Positions 36,530 through 45,438 of a stretch of DNA of 64,000 nucleotides are shown here, in pieces. The translations under genes were made by a program, and so were the position numbers. Under the pieces are notes generated by a model. The model made no database searches and was not told the DNA's origin. It saw only the letters and a program-made list of their open reading frames with translations. The stretch spans positions 13,880 through 77,879 of the forward strand of contig CANQMF010000001.1 in NCBI GenBank assembly GCA_947624915.1. Reading direction: 5' to 3'. How positions within the stretch are numbered: the first letter of the stretch is position 1; each line of letters starts with the position of its first letter. Source of the DNA: an uncultured Bacilli bacterium. Its GTDB lineage: Bacteria > Bacillota_I > Bacilli_A > RF39 > UBA660.

Positions 36530-37267
36530 TAAAAAAATAGTATCCAAAATGCCTAAATCAAGATTGTATTATGCTGTTGGTGGTTATTTTTTCTTGTGAC
36601 TCACAAAAAGCGAGAAAATTCAATCAATTTTGAAAAGTTGACATGGAAATGAACAAGTGACAATGGCAAAAGCAAATTGAGGTATTACCATTTGCTTACT
36701 GATTCAAATAAATTTAAATAAAATTAATTTTTTATTTCTAATTATATAGATCAATAAGTTATACATTGGTTATAATAAATTCTATATTTCAACAAAGCAA
36801 ATCTTTTTTTATTGTAAAAGAAATATTATTTTTCAAGATATCATGACATGCTTTTTTAAAAATTTCAATTTAAATCAGCCTATAAAACTAAAATTTTTGT
36901 AAAAAGTATCATTCAACTATTAGAGGATAATACTTTACTTAAAGTTAGATTCCATGAGCTTAGGCATGCTTAGTTTAATCTATCCTTAATCTATAATTTT
37001 GATTTGAAAGTCATATTGGAATTATTATATCTAACGTTTATTTTAATAAAATAATTATTAATTGCACTAATTAAATTAATAATGATATATATAGTTCTAA
37101 AGTAGATTTAGTATATAGTATTAGATGATTTAGATAGAACTTTTATGACAAAAAATTTTGGACATAATATTTTAAAATAAGTTAAAAATAATAACGGGGA
37201 AACATATAGTCGTTTCCTTGTTTTGTTTATAAAATAGTGATAAAATATAGTGTAAATTAATTCAACA
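36530..37267. other. Right-end intergenic stretch of the island
   Basis: About 740 bp without an intact gene. It contains the tyrosine-recombinase remnant (36881-37054, listed separately) and a hairpin GGGAAAC/GTTTCC with a T-rich tail near 37197-37222 that could terminate island transcription before uvrB. No other recognisable feature; short reading frames between 36540 and 36850 look like decay. Confidence 0.6.
36881..37054 (+). pseudogene. Tyrosine recombinase (integrase) C-terminal remnant
   Basis: In one frame the DNA reads NTLLKVRFHELRHA, a stop (TAG, 36971-36973), then FNLSLIYNFDLKVILELL. This matches the box II region of phage-type integrases (xIRFHDLRHTxA...GxDLKxVSExLGH), with the catalytic His and Arg of HxxR intact. 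The stop and the lack of the upstream catalytic domain and the final Tyr make it dead. It lies about 210 bp from the right direct repeat, where an integrase gene of an integrative element would be expected. Confidence 0.65.
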
Positions 37268-37430
37268 TTGTTTAGTGTTATGTAGTAAACTTGTGGTCAT
37301 TATTCATGTTCCAACAAAAAAAGTTTTATTTTGAGAACAAAAAAATTTGATATGGCCATGAATCACGTGGTTGAGAGTAGCAATAGTAAGGAGGTAATTA
37401 TGTTTAAATTAGTATCAAAATATACTCCTG
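37268..37430. repeat. Right 163-bp direct repeat (attR-like), containing the uvrB start
   Basis: Pairs with 27816-27978. It holds the leader, the AAGGAGG ribosome-binding site and the first uvrB codons, so whatever event created the repeats also set the present uvrB 5' region. Confidence 0.95.
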
Positions 37431-39349
37431 CAGGAGACCAGCCGGAAGCAATAGAAAAACTCGTTGATGGCCTTAATAATGGAAAAAAAGATCAGGTATT
37501 GTTAGGGGCAACAGGAACAGGAAAAACATTTACGATTGCTAATGTGATTGCTAAAGTCAATAAACCTACATTGGTACTTGCACATAACAAAACATTAGCA
37601 GGACAATTATATGGAGAGTTTAAAGAGTTGTTCCCTGAAAACCATGTGGAATATTTTGTAAGTTATTATGATTATTATCAGCCTGAAGCCTATGTGGCTA
37701 AAACGGACACTTATATTGAAAAAGATGCATCAATTAATGATGAAATAGATGAATTACGTCATGCTGCAACAGGATCGTTACTTAATAATAAAGATGTTAT
37801 CGTTGTGGCGAGTGTTTCTTGCATATACGGTATAGGAGATATTGAGGATTATCGCGATAAAATGCTTGTTTTAAGATGCGGCGAAACGGTTGAAAGAGAC
37901 TCTATTATAGAAAAATTAATCGAAATGTTATATGAACGTAATAATATTGATTTTAAACGTGGAACTTTTAGGGTTAAAGGTGATGTGTTAGAGTTAATAC
38001 CAGTAAGTCAACATAGTAAGGGAATTAGAGTTGAATTTTTTGGTGATGAAATTGATAGGATTTGTGAGTTTGATGTTGTTACGGGAGCTATTTTGACTAA
38101 TAAAGAAACCATAAGTATTTTTCCTGCTAGTCATTTTGTAACATCAGAAGAAAAGTTGTCTAAGGCTTGTGATAATATTGAGCAAGAGTTAATAGATCGT
38201 TTAGAATATTTTCGAAAAGAAAATAAACTATTGGAATATCAACGACTTGAAGAAAGAACTAAATATGATTTAGAAATGTTGAGGGAAACGGGGTTCTGTC
38301 ATGGTGTTGAAAATTATTCACGTCATTTGGCACTGCATGAAGCTGGAGAAACTCCAACAACTTTAATGGATTTTTTTGGAGAAGATTATTTATTGGTTAT
38401 AGATGAATCTCATGTTACTATTCCACAAGTTCGTGGTATGTATAATGGTGATCGTGCTCGCAAAGAAATATTGGTTGATTATGGTTTTAGATTACCTAGT
38501 GCATTAGATAATAGGCCACTTAAGTTTAATGAGTTTGAAAATAAAAAGGGACAAACTATTTATATATCAGCAACGCCAGGGGATTATGAACTTAATAAGA
38601 CAAATCATCAAGTCGTAGAACAGATTATAAGACCAACTGGTTTATTAGACCCTGTAATTGATATTCATCCGACGAAAAATCAAATAGATGATTTAATTGA
38701 AAATATAAACGATTGTATTGCTAAAAATGCTCGTGTTTTAGTGACTACCTTGACAATTAGAATGGCTGAGGAATTAACTAACTATTTAAAAAAATTAGAT
38801 ATAAAGGTAGCTTATCTTCATAATGAAGTAAAAACTTTAAAGCGTATGGAAATAATAAGGGACTTAAGAAAAGGTAAATATGACGTTTTAGTAGGAATTA
38901 ATTTATTAAGAGAAGGGCTGGATATACCAGAGGTTGAGTTAATTGCGATAATGGATGCTGATAAACAAGGCTTTTTACGTAGTGAACGCAGTTTAATTCA
39001 AACAATTGGTCGAGCGGCCAGAAATGCTAATGGTCATGTTATTATGTATGCAGATACGATTAGTGAATCAATGAGTTTAGCTATTACAGAAACAGAAAGA
39101 AGACGATCTATACAACAGAAATATAATCAAGAACACGGTATTACACCGAAAACAATTATTAAAGAAATTCGTGAAGTTATTAGTAATAATAAAGGAATAG
39201 AACGTAAGAAAAAGGAGAAGTTGTCAAAGAAGGAAAAGGTAGATTTAATGGTTCAAATTGAAAACGAAATGCATGAAGCAGCTAAAAACTTGGATTTTGA
39301 AAGAGCAATGGAATTAAGAGATGCTTTATTTGAAATTAGAAGTGAATAA
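37400..39349 (+). CDS. uvrB: Excinuclease ABC subunit B
   Basis: Damage-recognition helicase of nucleotide excision repair. I choose ATG 37400 ([18 protein letters not shown]), seven bases after AAGGAGG; a longer frame begins at TTG 37331 and adds 23 unconserved residues from the leader. Walker A GATGTGKT (36-43), the beta-hairpin [18 protein letters not shown] Walker B, helicase motif [11 protein letters not shown], and the UvrC-binding UVR helix at the C-terminus ([19 protein letters not shown]). 649 residues, normal. uvrA is not adjacent, unlike in many Firmicutes. Confidence 0.96.
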   Translation: MFKLVSKYTPAGDQPEAIEKLVDGLNNGKKDQVLLGATGTGKTFTIANVIAKVNKPTLVLAHNKTLAGQLYGEFKELFPENHVEYFVSYYDYYQPEAYVAKTDTYIEKDASINDEIDELRHAATGSLLNNKDVIVVASVSCIYGIGDIEDYRDKMLVLRCGETVERDSIIEKLIEMLYERNNIDFKRGTFRVKGDVLELIPVSQHSKGIRVEFFGDEIDRICEFDVVTGAILTNKETISIFPASHFVTSEEKLSKACDNIEQELIDRLEYFRKENKLLEYQRLEERTKYDLEMLRETGFCHGVENYSRHLALHEAGETPTTLMDFFGEDYLLVIDESHVTIPQVRGMYNGDRARKEILVDYGFRLPSALDNRPLKFNEFENKKGQTIYISATPGDYELNKTNHQVVEQIIRPTGLLDPVIDIHPTKNQIDDLIENINDCIAKNARVLVTTLTIRMAEELTNYLKKLDIKVAYLHNEVKTLKRMEIIRDLRKGKYDVLVGINLLREGLDIPEVELIAIMDADKQGFLRSERSLIQTIGRAARNANGHVIMYADTISESMSLAITETERRRSIQQKYNQEHGITPKTIIKEIREVISNNKGIERKKKEKLSKKEKVDLMVQIENEMHEAAKNLDFERAMELRDALFEIRSE

Positions 39350-39437
39350 TTTAGGTAATAAACATATTTGGTAGTTTGATACTTTGAATATTTGAAATAC
39401 CATGTGAATAGTGTTATAATGATTCAAGGAGATTCAT

Positions 39438-39872
39438 ATGGAAAAGAATGATGTACAATTACAAAAAAAATGGAATAAACGTGAAAATATTAGTAGATGG
39501 CTAGATGTAGTTATTCATTTAATAGGGTATACTTTGGTACTAATAACAGTATCTGTTATTTTTAAAAAAACCGTTTATATTTCTAATGTTTTTTATGGCT
39601 TTTTAGCTGTCTTGATTATTTTCATCTTAAATAGGACAATAAAGCCTGTTTTAACATGGCTAACCATTCCTTTAACGGCAATGACATTAGGGTTGTTTTA
39701 TCCTTTAATTAATGCTTTTATTTTAAAACTATCAGATTGGATCTTAGGTTCACACTTTAATGTTAACGGATTATTTTGGTTAATTATTGTATCCGTTGTC
39801 ATATCGATTATGAACGCTATTATGGATAATTGGATTATCGATGGTATTTTAAAAGGAGGTAAGAGAAAGTGA
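39438..39872 (+). CDS. YvlD/phage holin 4_2 family membrane protein
   Basis: A 144-residue protein with four membrane helices. It carries the pattern of the YvlD family, which also matches the Phage_holin_4_2 domain: LNRTIKPVLTWLTIPLTAMTLGLFYPLINAFILKLSDWILG, then an Ile/Val-rich last helix. Not a phage gene in this setting; such proteins are common near lgt in Bacilli. It ends 4 bp into lgt. Function not established; envelope stress has been suggested for relatives. Confidence 0.82.
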   Translation: MEKNDVQLQKKWNKRENISRWLDVVIHLIGYTLVLITVSVIFKKTVYISNVFYGFLAVLIIFILNRTIKPVLTWLTIPLTAMTLGLFYPLINAFILKLSDWILGSHFNVNGLFWLIIVSVVISIMNAIMDNWIIDGILKGGKRK

Positions 39873-40699
39873 ATCCTGTTGCTTTTTCATTTGGAAATAT
39901 AACAGTGTATTGGTATTCTTTGTTTATGCTTACCGCCTTTTTTGTTGGTATTTTACTTGTGAAAAATGAAGCGAAAAGGCATAAATCAATAGATATTAAT
40001 AATCTATATAATTATTTCTTTTATTTGATCCCTGTTACAATTATTGGAGCTCGTCTTTATTATGTTATTTTTGAATGGCATGCCTATCAAGAAAATCTTT
40101 TAGAAATATTTGCGGTATGGCATGGCGGTTTAGCAATTCATGGAGGAGTGTTAGCAGGCTTAATATTTACAATTTTTTATACTAAAAAACATCATATTAA
40201 TATTTTTAGATTTATGGATTTAATTGTTCCTTCTTTAGTATTAGGTCAAGCGATAGGTAGATGGGGAAATTTCTTTAATCAAGAAGCTTATGGCCCAATT
40301 ATAGCTTTATCCAAACTAAAAGCTATGCATATTCCTAATTTTATTATTGAAGGGATGAAAATAGGTGGTTATTATCATCATCCAACTTTTCTTTATGAAT
40401 CAATTACTTGTCTTGTTTGTTTTATAATTTTGTTTGTGTTAAGGAAATATTATAAAAATTTAAAGGTAGGTTTACTTTGTGGTATATATTTTGTCGTATA
40501 TGGAATAGAGCGTTTTTTTGTAGAAGGACTTAGAACGGATAGTTTAATGTTAGCTAATATTAAGGTGGCTCAATTAGTGTCTATTATTATGTTTTTAGTT
40601 GGAATTGTCTTTATTATTACGTCATTTATAAAAAAAGTACCTTATATTGAAAAGTTAAATGAAGTAGGCAAAAAAAGAAGGGAAAGAAAATATGAATAA
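39869..40699 (+). CDS. lgt: Prolipoprotein diacylglyceryl transferase
   Basis: Adds diacylglycerol to the lipobox Cys of prelipoproteins. Signature GQAIGRWGNFFNQEAYG (Arg essential), HGGLAIHGGVLAG in the second helix, GARLYYVIF near the start, and YGIERFFVEGLRTDS near the end. Seven membrane helices; 276 residues. It is needed for the lipoproteins in this window (YidC, the Cys-rich lipoprotein, the LppM-like protein). Coupled by overlap to the yvlD-like and yvcK genes. Confidence 0.96.
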   Translation: MNPVAFSFGNITVYWYSLFMLTAFFVGILLVKNEAKRHKSIDINNLYNYFFYLIPVTIIGARLYYVIFEWHAYQENLLEIFAVWHGGLAIHGGVLAGLIFTIFYTKKHHINIFRFMDLIVPSLVLGQAIGRWGNFFNQEAYGPIIALSKLKAMHIPNFIIEGMKIGGYYHHPTFLYESITCLVCFIILFVLRKYYKNLKVGLLCGIYFVVYGIERFFVEGLRTDSLMLANIKVAQLVSIIMFLVGIVFIITSFIKKVPYIEKLNEVGKKRRERKYE

Positions 40700-41663
40700 G
40701 AAGGTTGTCGTTTTAGGTGGTGGAACAGGGAGTTCTACCTTGCTTAGAGGTTTAAAGCAATTTCCAGTAGATTTAACAGCAATTGTATCTGTTTGCGATG
40801 ATGGTAAGAGTACTGGTGTTTTAAGAGAAGAATTTAATATACCAGCTGTTGGGGATATTAGACGTGTCTTGGTCGCTTTGTCAGAAACAGAGCCTTTAGT
40901 TATGGAGTTATTTAATTATCGGTTCGATACAAACAGTTCACTTGATGGCCATGCTGTTGGTAACCTTCTATTAACTGCTATGGCTGAAATAACAGGTAAT
41001 TTATCTGATGGTATCGAGGCTCTAAGTAAAATATTAAATTTAAAAGGAAAAGTTGTACCATTAACTGAAGATAATGTTGTTTTGGTAGCACAGATGAATG
41101 ATGGTAGTTTGGTTGAAGGAGAGCATAATATTACTACTAGTAAAAAGGGTATTAAAAAGGTCTATTATAAAGAGGTGCCGACGCCAACTAAGGAAGCTAT
41201 TGAAACAATAAAAAACTCTGAATTAATTATTTTAAGCATGGGCAGTCTTTTTACTAGTATAATACCAAATTTAATATGTCAGGATATTGTGAATGCTATT
41301 GATGCAAGTAATGCTAAAGTTATGTATGTTTGTAATATGATGACACAACCTGGAGAAACAGATAATTTTAAAGTATCTGATCATATTAAATTATTAAATC
41401 AATATTTGGGTAAACATAAGATAGATGTTGTAGTAGTTAATTCTGGACATATAAAGGCCGATATAGCAAAAAAATATGGTTCACTTGAACAAAAGGATCC
41501 TGTTTATTTTGATGAAGAAGAAGTCAAAAAAATTGGTTGTGATATTATTAGTGATGATTTCTTTGTAGTTGTTAATAGTTTGATTAGGCATGATGTAATG
41601 AAGTTAAGTTTGCAGATTTTTTCATATTTACTGAAGGAAAGTGGAAATGTCTTTCACAAGTGA
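40692..41663 (+). CDS. yvcK: YvcK/GlmR-family protein (gluconeogenesis factor)
   Basis: A UDP-sugar-binding regulator required for cell-wall precursor synthesis on gluconeogenic carbon in Bacillus. Starts KKVVVLGGGTGSSTLLRGLK (nucleotide-binding loop), with VSVCDDGKSTGVLREEF, PAVGDIRRVL and DGHAVGNLLL typical of the CofD-like fold. 323 residues. It overlaps lgt by 8 bp and whiA by 17 bp. In Bacillus rapZ normally precedes yvcK; here rapZ is absent and lgt takes its place. Confidence 0.94.
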   Translation: MNKKVVVLGGGTGSSTLLRGLKQFPVDLTAIVSVCDDGKSTGVLREEFNIPAVGDIRRVLVALSETEPLVMELFNYRFDTNSSLDGHAVGNLLLTAMAEITGNLSDGIEALSKILNLKGKVVPLTEDNVVLVAQMNDGSLVEGEHNITTSKKGIKKVYYKEVPTPTKEAIETIKNSELIILSMGSLFTSIIPNLICQDIVNAIDASNAKVMYVCNMMTQPGETDNFKVSDHIKLLNQYLGKHKIDVVVVNSGHIKADIAKKYGSLEQKDPVYFDEEEVKKIGCDIISDDFFVVVNSLIRHDVMKLSLQIFSYLLKESGNVFHK

Positions 41664-42564
41664 TGTTAAAAACGAGATAAGTAAGCTAGATCATGAACGG
41701 ATAGAGGCTATTGCTGAATTATCAGTTATTTTAAGAAATAGCGCGACTATTAATGATAATATAAAGATAGTAACAGAAAATGCTAGTGTAGCACGCTATG
41801 TTTTTTCAGCTATAAAAGAAATATATGGAATATCATGTAAAATTACTGTTCGTAACGGTTATAATTATAAAAAGAATTATATATATATGCTTGAAATAAG
41901 TAAAAAGATTGATATGATAATTAAAGATCTAAGTTTAGACACCAATATACCTAAAGATTATATCATTGATGATGATCTGTCTAAAAGAGCATATTTGAGA
42001 GGCCTTTTTATTGCTTGTGGTAGTGTAAATGACCCCAAAAAGTCACGTTATCATTTAGAATTTTTTGTAGATAATGAAGAGTACGCTTATTTTATTGTTA
42101 AATTGCTTAATGAATATAATTTAAATAGTAAGGTATTAAAACGTGATAACAAATATATGATTTATGTTAAAGAAGCAGAAAAAATTGGCGATTTTTTAAG
42201 AATGATCAATGCAACTAATGCTTTGTTCTATTTTGAAGATATTCGTATTTATCGTGATCATAAAAATATGACCAATCGCCTTAATAATTGTGAACAGGCA
42301 AATGTTGATAAAATAATTGATACTGCCAATAAACAAATTAATGATATTAATGTTATTAAGGATGAAGGTGGATTAAATCTTTTAAGTGATAAAGAACAAG
42401 TAGCAGCTATATATCGAATAAAGTATCCAGAAGCATCATTGGTTGAACTAAGCGAAATCATTAGTTTGGAAACAGATAGTAAAATTACTAAATCAGGTTT
42501 GTATCATCGTTTTAACCACATCAAGTATCTTGCTGATTGTATTAGAGAAAAAAAATCAAAGTAG
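41647..42564 (+). CDS. whiA: WhiA sporulation/cell-division regulator
   Basis: DNA-binding protein with a degenerate LAGLIDADG fold and C-terminal HTH; in Bacillus it affects chromosome segregation and cell division. I choose ATG 41647 (MSFTSDVKNEISKL, the usual WhiA N-terminus), which follows AAGGAAAG at a good distance; a GTG two codons earlier is possible. Motifs: KRAYLRGLFIACGSVNDPKKSRYHLEF (LAGLIDADG-like) and NNCEQANVDKIIDTANKQ, then the HTH region LSDKEQVAAIYRIKYPEASLVELSE. 305 residues, normal. Confidence 0.94.
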   Translation: MSFTSDVKNEISKLDHERIEAIAELSVILRNSATINDNIKIVTENASVARYVFSAIKEIYGISCKITVRNGYNYKKNYIYMLEISKKIDMIIKDLSLDTNIPKDYIIDDDLSKRAYLRGLFIACGSVNDPKKSRYHLEFFVDNEEYAYFIVKLLNEYNLNSKVLKRDNKYMIYVKEAEKIGDFLRMINATNALFYFEDIRIYRDHKNMTNRLNNCEQANVDKIIDTANKQINDINVIKDEGGLNLLSDKEQVAAIYRIKYPEASLVELSEIISLETDSKITKSGLYHRFNHIKYLADCIREKKSK

Positions 42565-42576
42565 TATAAATGTTTT

Positions 42577-42600
42577 AAGAAACTTAATGGTTTCTTTTCT
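42577..42600 (+). terminator. Terminator after whiA
   Basis: AAGAAAC (42577-42583) pairs with GTTTCTT (42590-42596), merging into a T-rich tail. Confidence 0.65.
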
Positions 42601-42675
42601 TAACTTAATTAATTGGTTTTCATAATTGTGGAATGATTGTATTTATAGTATAATAGATAATGAATTGGAGGCACT

Positions 42676-43638
42676 ATGGAGAGTTTATTTAAAGGTTTAA
42701 CAGAATTATTTGATGAATGTGATAAGGTTATTATTACAGGACATTCTAATGTTGATCTAGATGCGTTAGGTGCAAGTTTAGGTCTTAGCTCTATTTTAAA
42801 TTATATGGGAAAAGAAAATTATATTTTCCTTGATGAGAATAAAAATGTGGATACAACTGTTACGCAGGCTCTTTCCTTAGTGCATAATTTTAATTTTATT
42901 GGTAAATCGGATTATAAAAAGTTAATTTCTGATAATACTTTATTAGTCATATTAGATACTCATCAACAAGAACGTTTAAGCTGTCCACAATTAGTTGATG
43001 ATATAGGTAAGGTAGTTGTGTTAGATCATCATATTAAATTATCTAATTATATTAAAGATACGGAGATATTTTATATTGATTCATCTTTATCAAGTGTTGT
43101 AGAATTAATAGCTTTTTACAGTAAATATTTAAATATAAGTATTAGTCCAGTAGTTGCATCTATTATGTTTGCTGGTATGGTTATTGACACTAATAATTTC
43201 AATGTTAAAATTACGGATAAATCATTTGAAGCTGCTGCTTATCTTGTTTCTCTTGGTGCCGATCCAATTGTTAAGCAGAACTTGTTAAAGGAAACAAAAG
43301 CAGAATATATAAGGAAAAGTGATTATATCCGAAGTAGTTATATATATAAAAAGAATATAGCAATTTGTTTAGTGAACGCAACTGAGACGACACCGGCTGA
43401 GTTAGCAGAAATATCAGAGTCGTTACTTAATTTTGAGGCAGTAGAGGCAGCCTTCACAATTGGTCAACTTGGTAAAAAAGTAGTCGGTGTTAGTGCTCGT
43501 AGTATTGGTGATTTTGATGTATGTGCACCTATGAAAAAATTAGGTGGTGGCGGACACACTAACAATGCTGCTGTGCAAGTAGAAAATACGACAATCAAAG
43601 CTTTAGAAAAAACATTAAAGAAGGTTTTAGGTGAGTAA
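42676..43638 (+). CDS. Minimal GdpP-like DHH/DHHA1 phosphodiesterase
   Basis: In Bacilli the gene before rplI-dnaB is gdpP, a membrane c-di-AMP phosphodiesterase of about 650 residues with two TM helices, a PAS and a degenerate GGDEF domain, then DHH-DHHA1. This 320-residue protein has only the last part: HSNVDLDALGASLGLS (DHH motif I), LVILDTH, VVLDHHIK (the DHH signature), and GGGGHTNNAA (DHHA1). It begins at an ATG after TTGGAGG and 111 bp after whiA, so the N-terminal domains are truly absent here. Activity on c-di-AMP, or on pGpG/nanoRNA as for NrnA, is inference. It lies 1 bp from rplI. Confidence 0.9.
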   Translation: MESLFKGLTELFDECDKVIITGHSNVDLDALGASLGLSSILNYMGKENYIFLDENKNVDTTVTQALSLVHNFNFIGKSDYKKLISDNTLLVILDTHQQERLSCPQLVDDIGKVVVLDHHIKLSNYIKDTEIFYIDSSLSSVVELIAFYSKYLNISISPVVASIMFAGMVIDTNNFNVKITDKSFEAAAYLVSLGADPIVKQNLLKETKAEYIRKSDYIRSSYIYKKNIAICLVNATETTPAELAEISESLLNFEAVEAAFTIGQLGKKVVGVSARSIGDFDVCAPMKKLGGGGHTNNAAVQVENTTIKALEKTLKKVLGE

Positions 43639-43639
43639 A

Positions 43640-44077
43640 ATGAAAATCATTTTATTAGAAGATGTAAGAAAACAAGGTAAAAAGGGAGATATAATTAATG
43701 TGGCTGATGGCTATGCAAATTTTTTACTAAAGAATAAGCAAGCGGTTCCTGCTACAAACACAGGAATTAATCGTCTAAATAAGGAAAATAAAGAAAAAGA
43801 GATTGCTTTAAAGAATTTATTAGATAAATGTGAACAGTTAAAGTTAAAACTAGAAAAAGAAGAACTTAGATTTAAAGTTAAAACCGGAGAGCAGGATCGA
43901 GTGTTTGGTAGTGTTAGTGCTAAACAAATAGCTACACAGTTAGCAGAAAAGGGTTATAATATTGATAAAAAGCAAATCAAAATTAATTCACCATTAGCTT
44001 CATTAGGCTTTCATGTTATTGATATTGAATTGCATAAAAAGGTGGTTGCAAAACTTCGAGTTGAATTAATTAAGTAG
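43640..44077 (+). CDS. rplI: 50S ribosomal protein L9
   Basis: Two-domain ribosomal protein with a long central helix. Start at ATG 43640 (MKIILLEDVRKQGKKGDIINVADGYANFLL), placed four bases after AGGTGAG; a GTG nine bases upstream is less likely. The C-terminal domain ends in HKKVVAKLRVELIK. 145 residues, normal. Part of gdpP-like-rplI-dnaB. Confidence 0.96.
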   Translation: MKIILLEDVRKQGKKGDIINVADGYANFLLKNKQAVPATNTGINRLNKENKEKEIALKNLLDKCEQLKLKLEKEELRFKVKTGEQDRVFGSVSAKQIATQLAEKGYNIDKKQIKINSPLASLGFHVIDIELHKKVVAKLRVELIK

Positions 44078-44087
44078 GGGTGAGATT

Positions 44088-45431
44088 ATGCCAGATAGAA
44101 CAATACCACATAATATAGATGCAGAACAATCGGTATTAGGCTCAATGTTTCTTACTAAGAAGGCACTTCAAAAAGCTTTAGAAGGATTGGTAGCAGAAGA
44201 TTTTTATTTAGATTCTCATTGTAAAATTTTTGAATGTATTAAAACAGTTGATGATAAGAAGATTCCTGTTGATTTAACCACTGTAAGCGAGGAGTTAAAT
44301 AATCGCAATTGGTTGAATCAAGTTGGTAATATTGATTATTTGGCAGAAATGATTAATAATGTACCCACAACAGCTAATATAGATGAATATATCAAGATTG
44401 TTTCTGAAAAAGCTATTTTGCGTAAGCTTATTGATGAGGCAACATCAATTGTTAAAGATAGCTACTCAGTTGGGCGAGATATTGGCGACTTTTTATATGA
44501 TGCTGGTAAGCGCATTACTGATGTGTCTCAAGGATTAAAAACTAGTGAATTTAAACCTATTAAGGATGTATTAGCTAAGGCTCAGTCTGATCTAGAGGCA
44601 TTAGCAGCTAATAATAGTGAAATTACTGGGATACCTAGTGGCTTTTATGATTTAGATAAGATTACGGCAGGATGGCACCCCCATCAATTAATAATAATAG
44701 CAGCAAGACCTGGTATGGGGAAAACAGCTGTAGCTTTAAATATGGCTACTAATATGGCTATTAATTCTGGAAAAACAGTTGCTATATTTAATATGGAAAT
44801 GGGAGCAGAACAGTTAGTATCAAGAATGCTTTCATCTGTTGGACAAGTGACAGGGGATAAGTTAAAAACAGGTAATTTAGAACATAGTGATTGGAAGAAA
44901 CTTAATGAGGCTATTAGTCGTTTAGCTAAAACTAATATTTTTATTGATGATAATGCAGGACAAACTGTTTCAGAAATAAGAGCAAAATGTAGACGATTAA
45001 AAAGTTCTCCTAGTGGTTTGGATGTAGTTATTATTGATTATTTAACGTTAATTCAAAGTGCTAATAAAGGGGGAGCTAGTGGTCAGAATAGACAACAAGA
45101 AGTAGCTGATATATCACGTGCATTAAAAACAATGGCTATGGAGTTAGAAATTCCAGTAATTGCTTTATCGCAATTATCACGTGGTGTAGAACAACGAACG
45201 GATAAAAAACCGATGCTTAGTGATTTGCGTGAATCAGGAGCAATTGAACAGGATGCCGATTTGGTTGCCTTTTTGCATTGCAATGACGAGGAAAAAGAAA
45301 AAGATGATAGTTTAATGGAATTAGTAATACGTAAACATCGTAATGGTCCATTAAAAGATATTCCTTTAATTTTTCAACGTGCTACTAGTACTTTTGTCAA
45401 TGTTGCAAATAGTGAAATTGAAGAAATATAG
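44088..45431 (+). CDS. dnaB: Replicative DNA helicase (DnaB-type)
   Basis: Hexameric fork helicase (named DnaC in Bacillus subtilis). N-terminal domain (PHNIDAEQSVLGSMFL; 1-about 150) that binds primase, then a RecA-like domain with Walker A IAARPGMGKTAVALNMA, Walker B VVIIDYLTL, and ALSQLSRGVEQRTDKKPMLSDLRESGAIEQDADLV. 447 residues, no intein. Follows rplI in the standard order. Confidence 0.97.
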   Translation: MPDRTIPHNIDAEQSVLGSMFLTKKALQKALEGLVAEDFYLDSHCKIFECIKTVDDKKIPVDLTTVSEELNNRNWLNQVGNIDYLAEMINNVPTTANIDEYIKIVSEKAILRKLIDEATSIVKDSYSVGRDIGDFLYDAGKRITDVSQGLKTSEFKPIKDVLAKAQSDLEALAANNSEITGIPSGFYDLDKITAGWHPHQLIIIAARPGMGKTAVALNMATNMAINSGKTVAIFNMEMGAEQLVSRMLSSVGQVTGDKLKTGNLEHSDWKKLNEAISRLAKTNIFIDDNAGQTVSEIRAKCRRLKSSPSGLDVVIIDYLTLIQSANKGGASGQNRQQEVADISRALKTMAMELEIPVIALSQLSRGVEQRTDKKPMLSDLRESGAIEQDADLVAFLHCNDEEKEKDDSLMELVIRKHRNGPLKDIPLIFQRATSTFVNVANSEIEEI

Positions 45432-45438
45432 GTGATGT

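Larger units (their letters stand above)
27816..37430. mobile_element. Putative integrated genomic island at the 5' end of uvrB
   Basis: A 9.6-kb block is bounded by 163-bp direct repeats (27816-27978 and 37268-37430; nine mismatches, no gaps). Each repeat comprises about 130 bp of uvrB leader plus the first ten or so uvrB codons. The right copy joins intact uvrB; the left copy is followed by unrelated sequence. Inside are an XRE regulator, a frameshifted spoVT-like gene, an AMP ligase, a hybrid kinase, a frameshifted acetyltransferase, an IS3 remnant, three small membrane-protein genes and a tyrosine-recombinase remnant beside the right repeat. That is the layout expected of an integrative element with attL/attR. 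Its genes appear to use AGA for arginine more heavily than the flanking core genes. Integration is inferred; a duplication route remains possible. Confidence 0.7.

Noticed and set aside
37238..37330. LexA/DinR box in front of uvrB
   Set aside because: GTTCC and GAAC fragments occur but not with the spacing of the Gram-positive SOS box, so SOS control cannot be claimed.
39438..39872. Phage holin and hence a prophage
   Set aside because: The protein is the YvlD-type chromosomal relative of that domain, coupled to lgt; no other phage genes are present.
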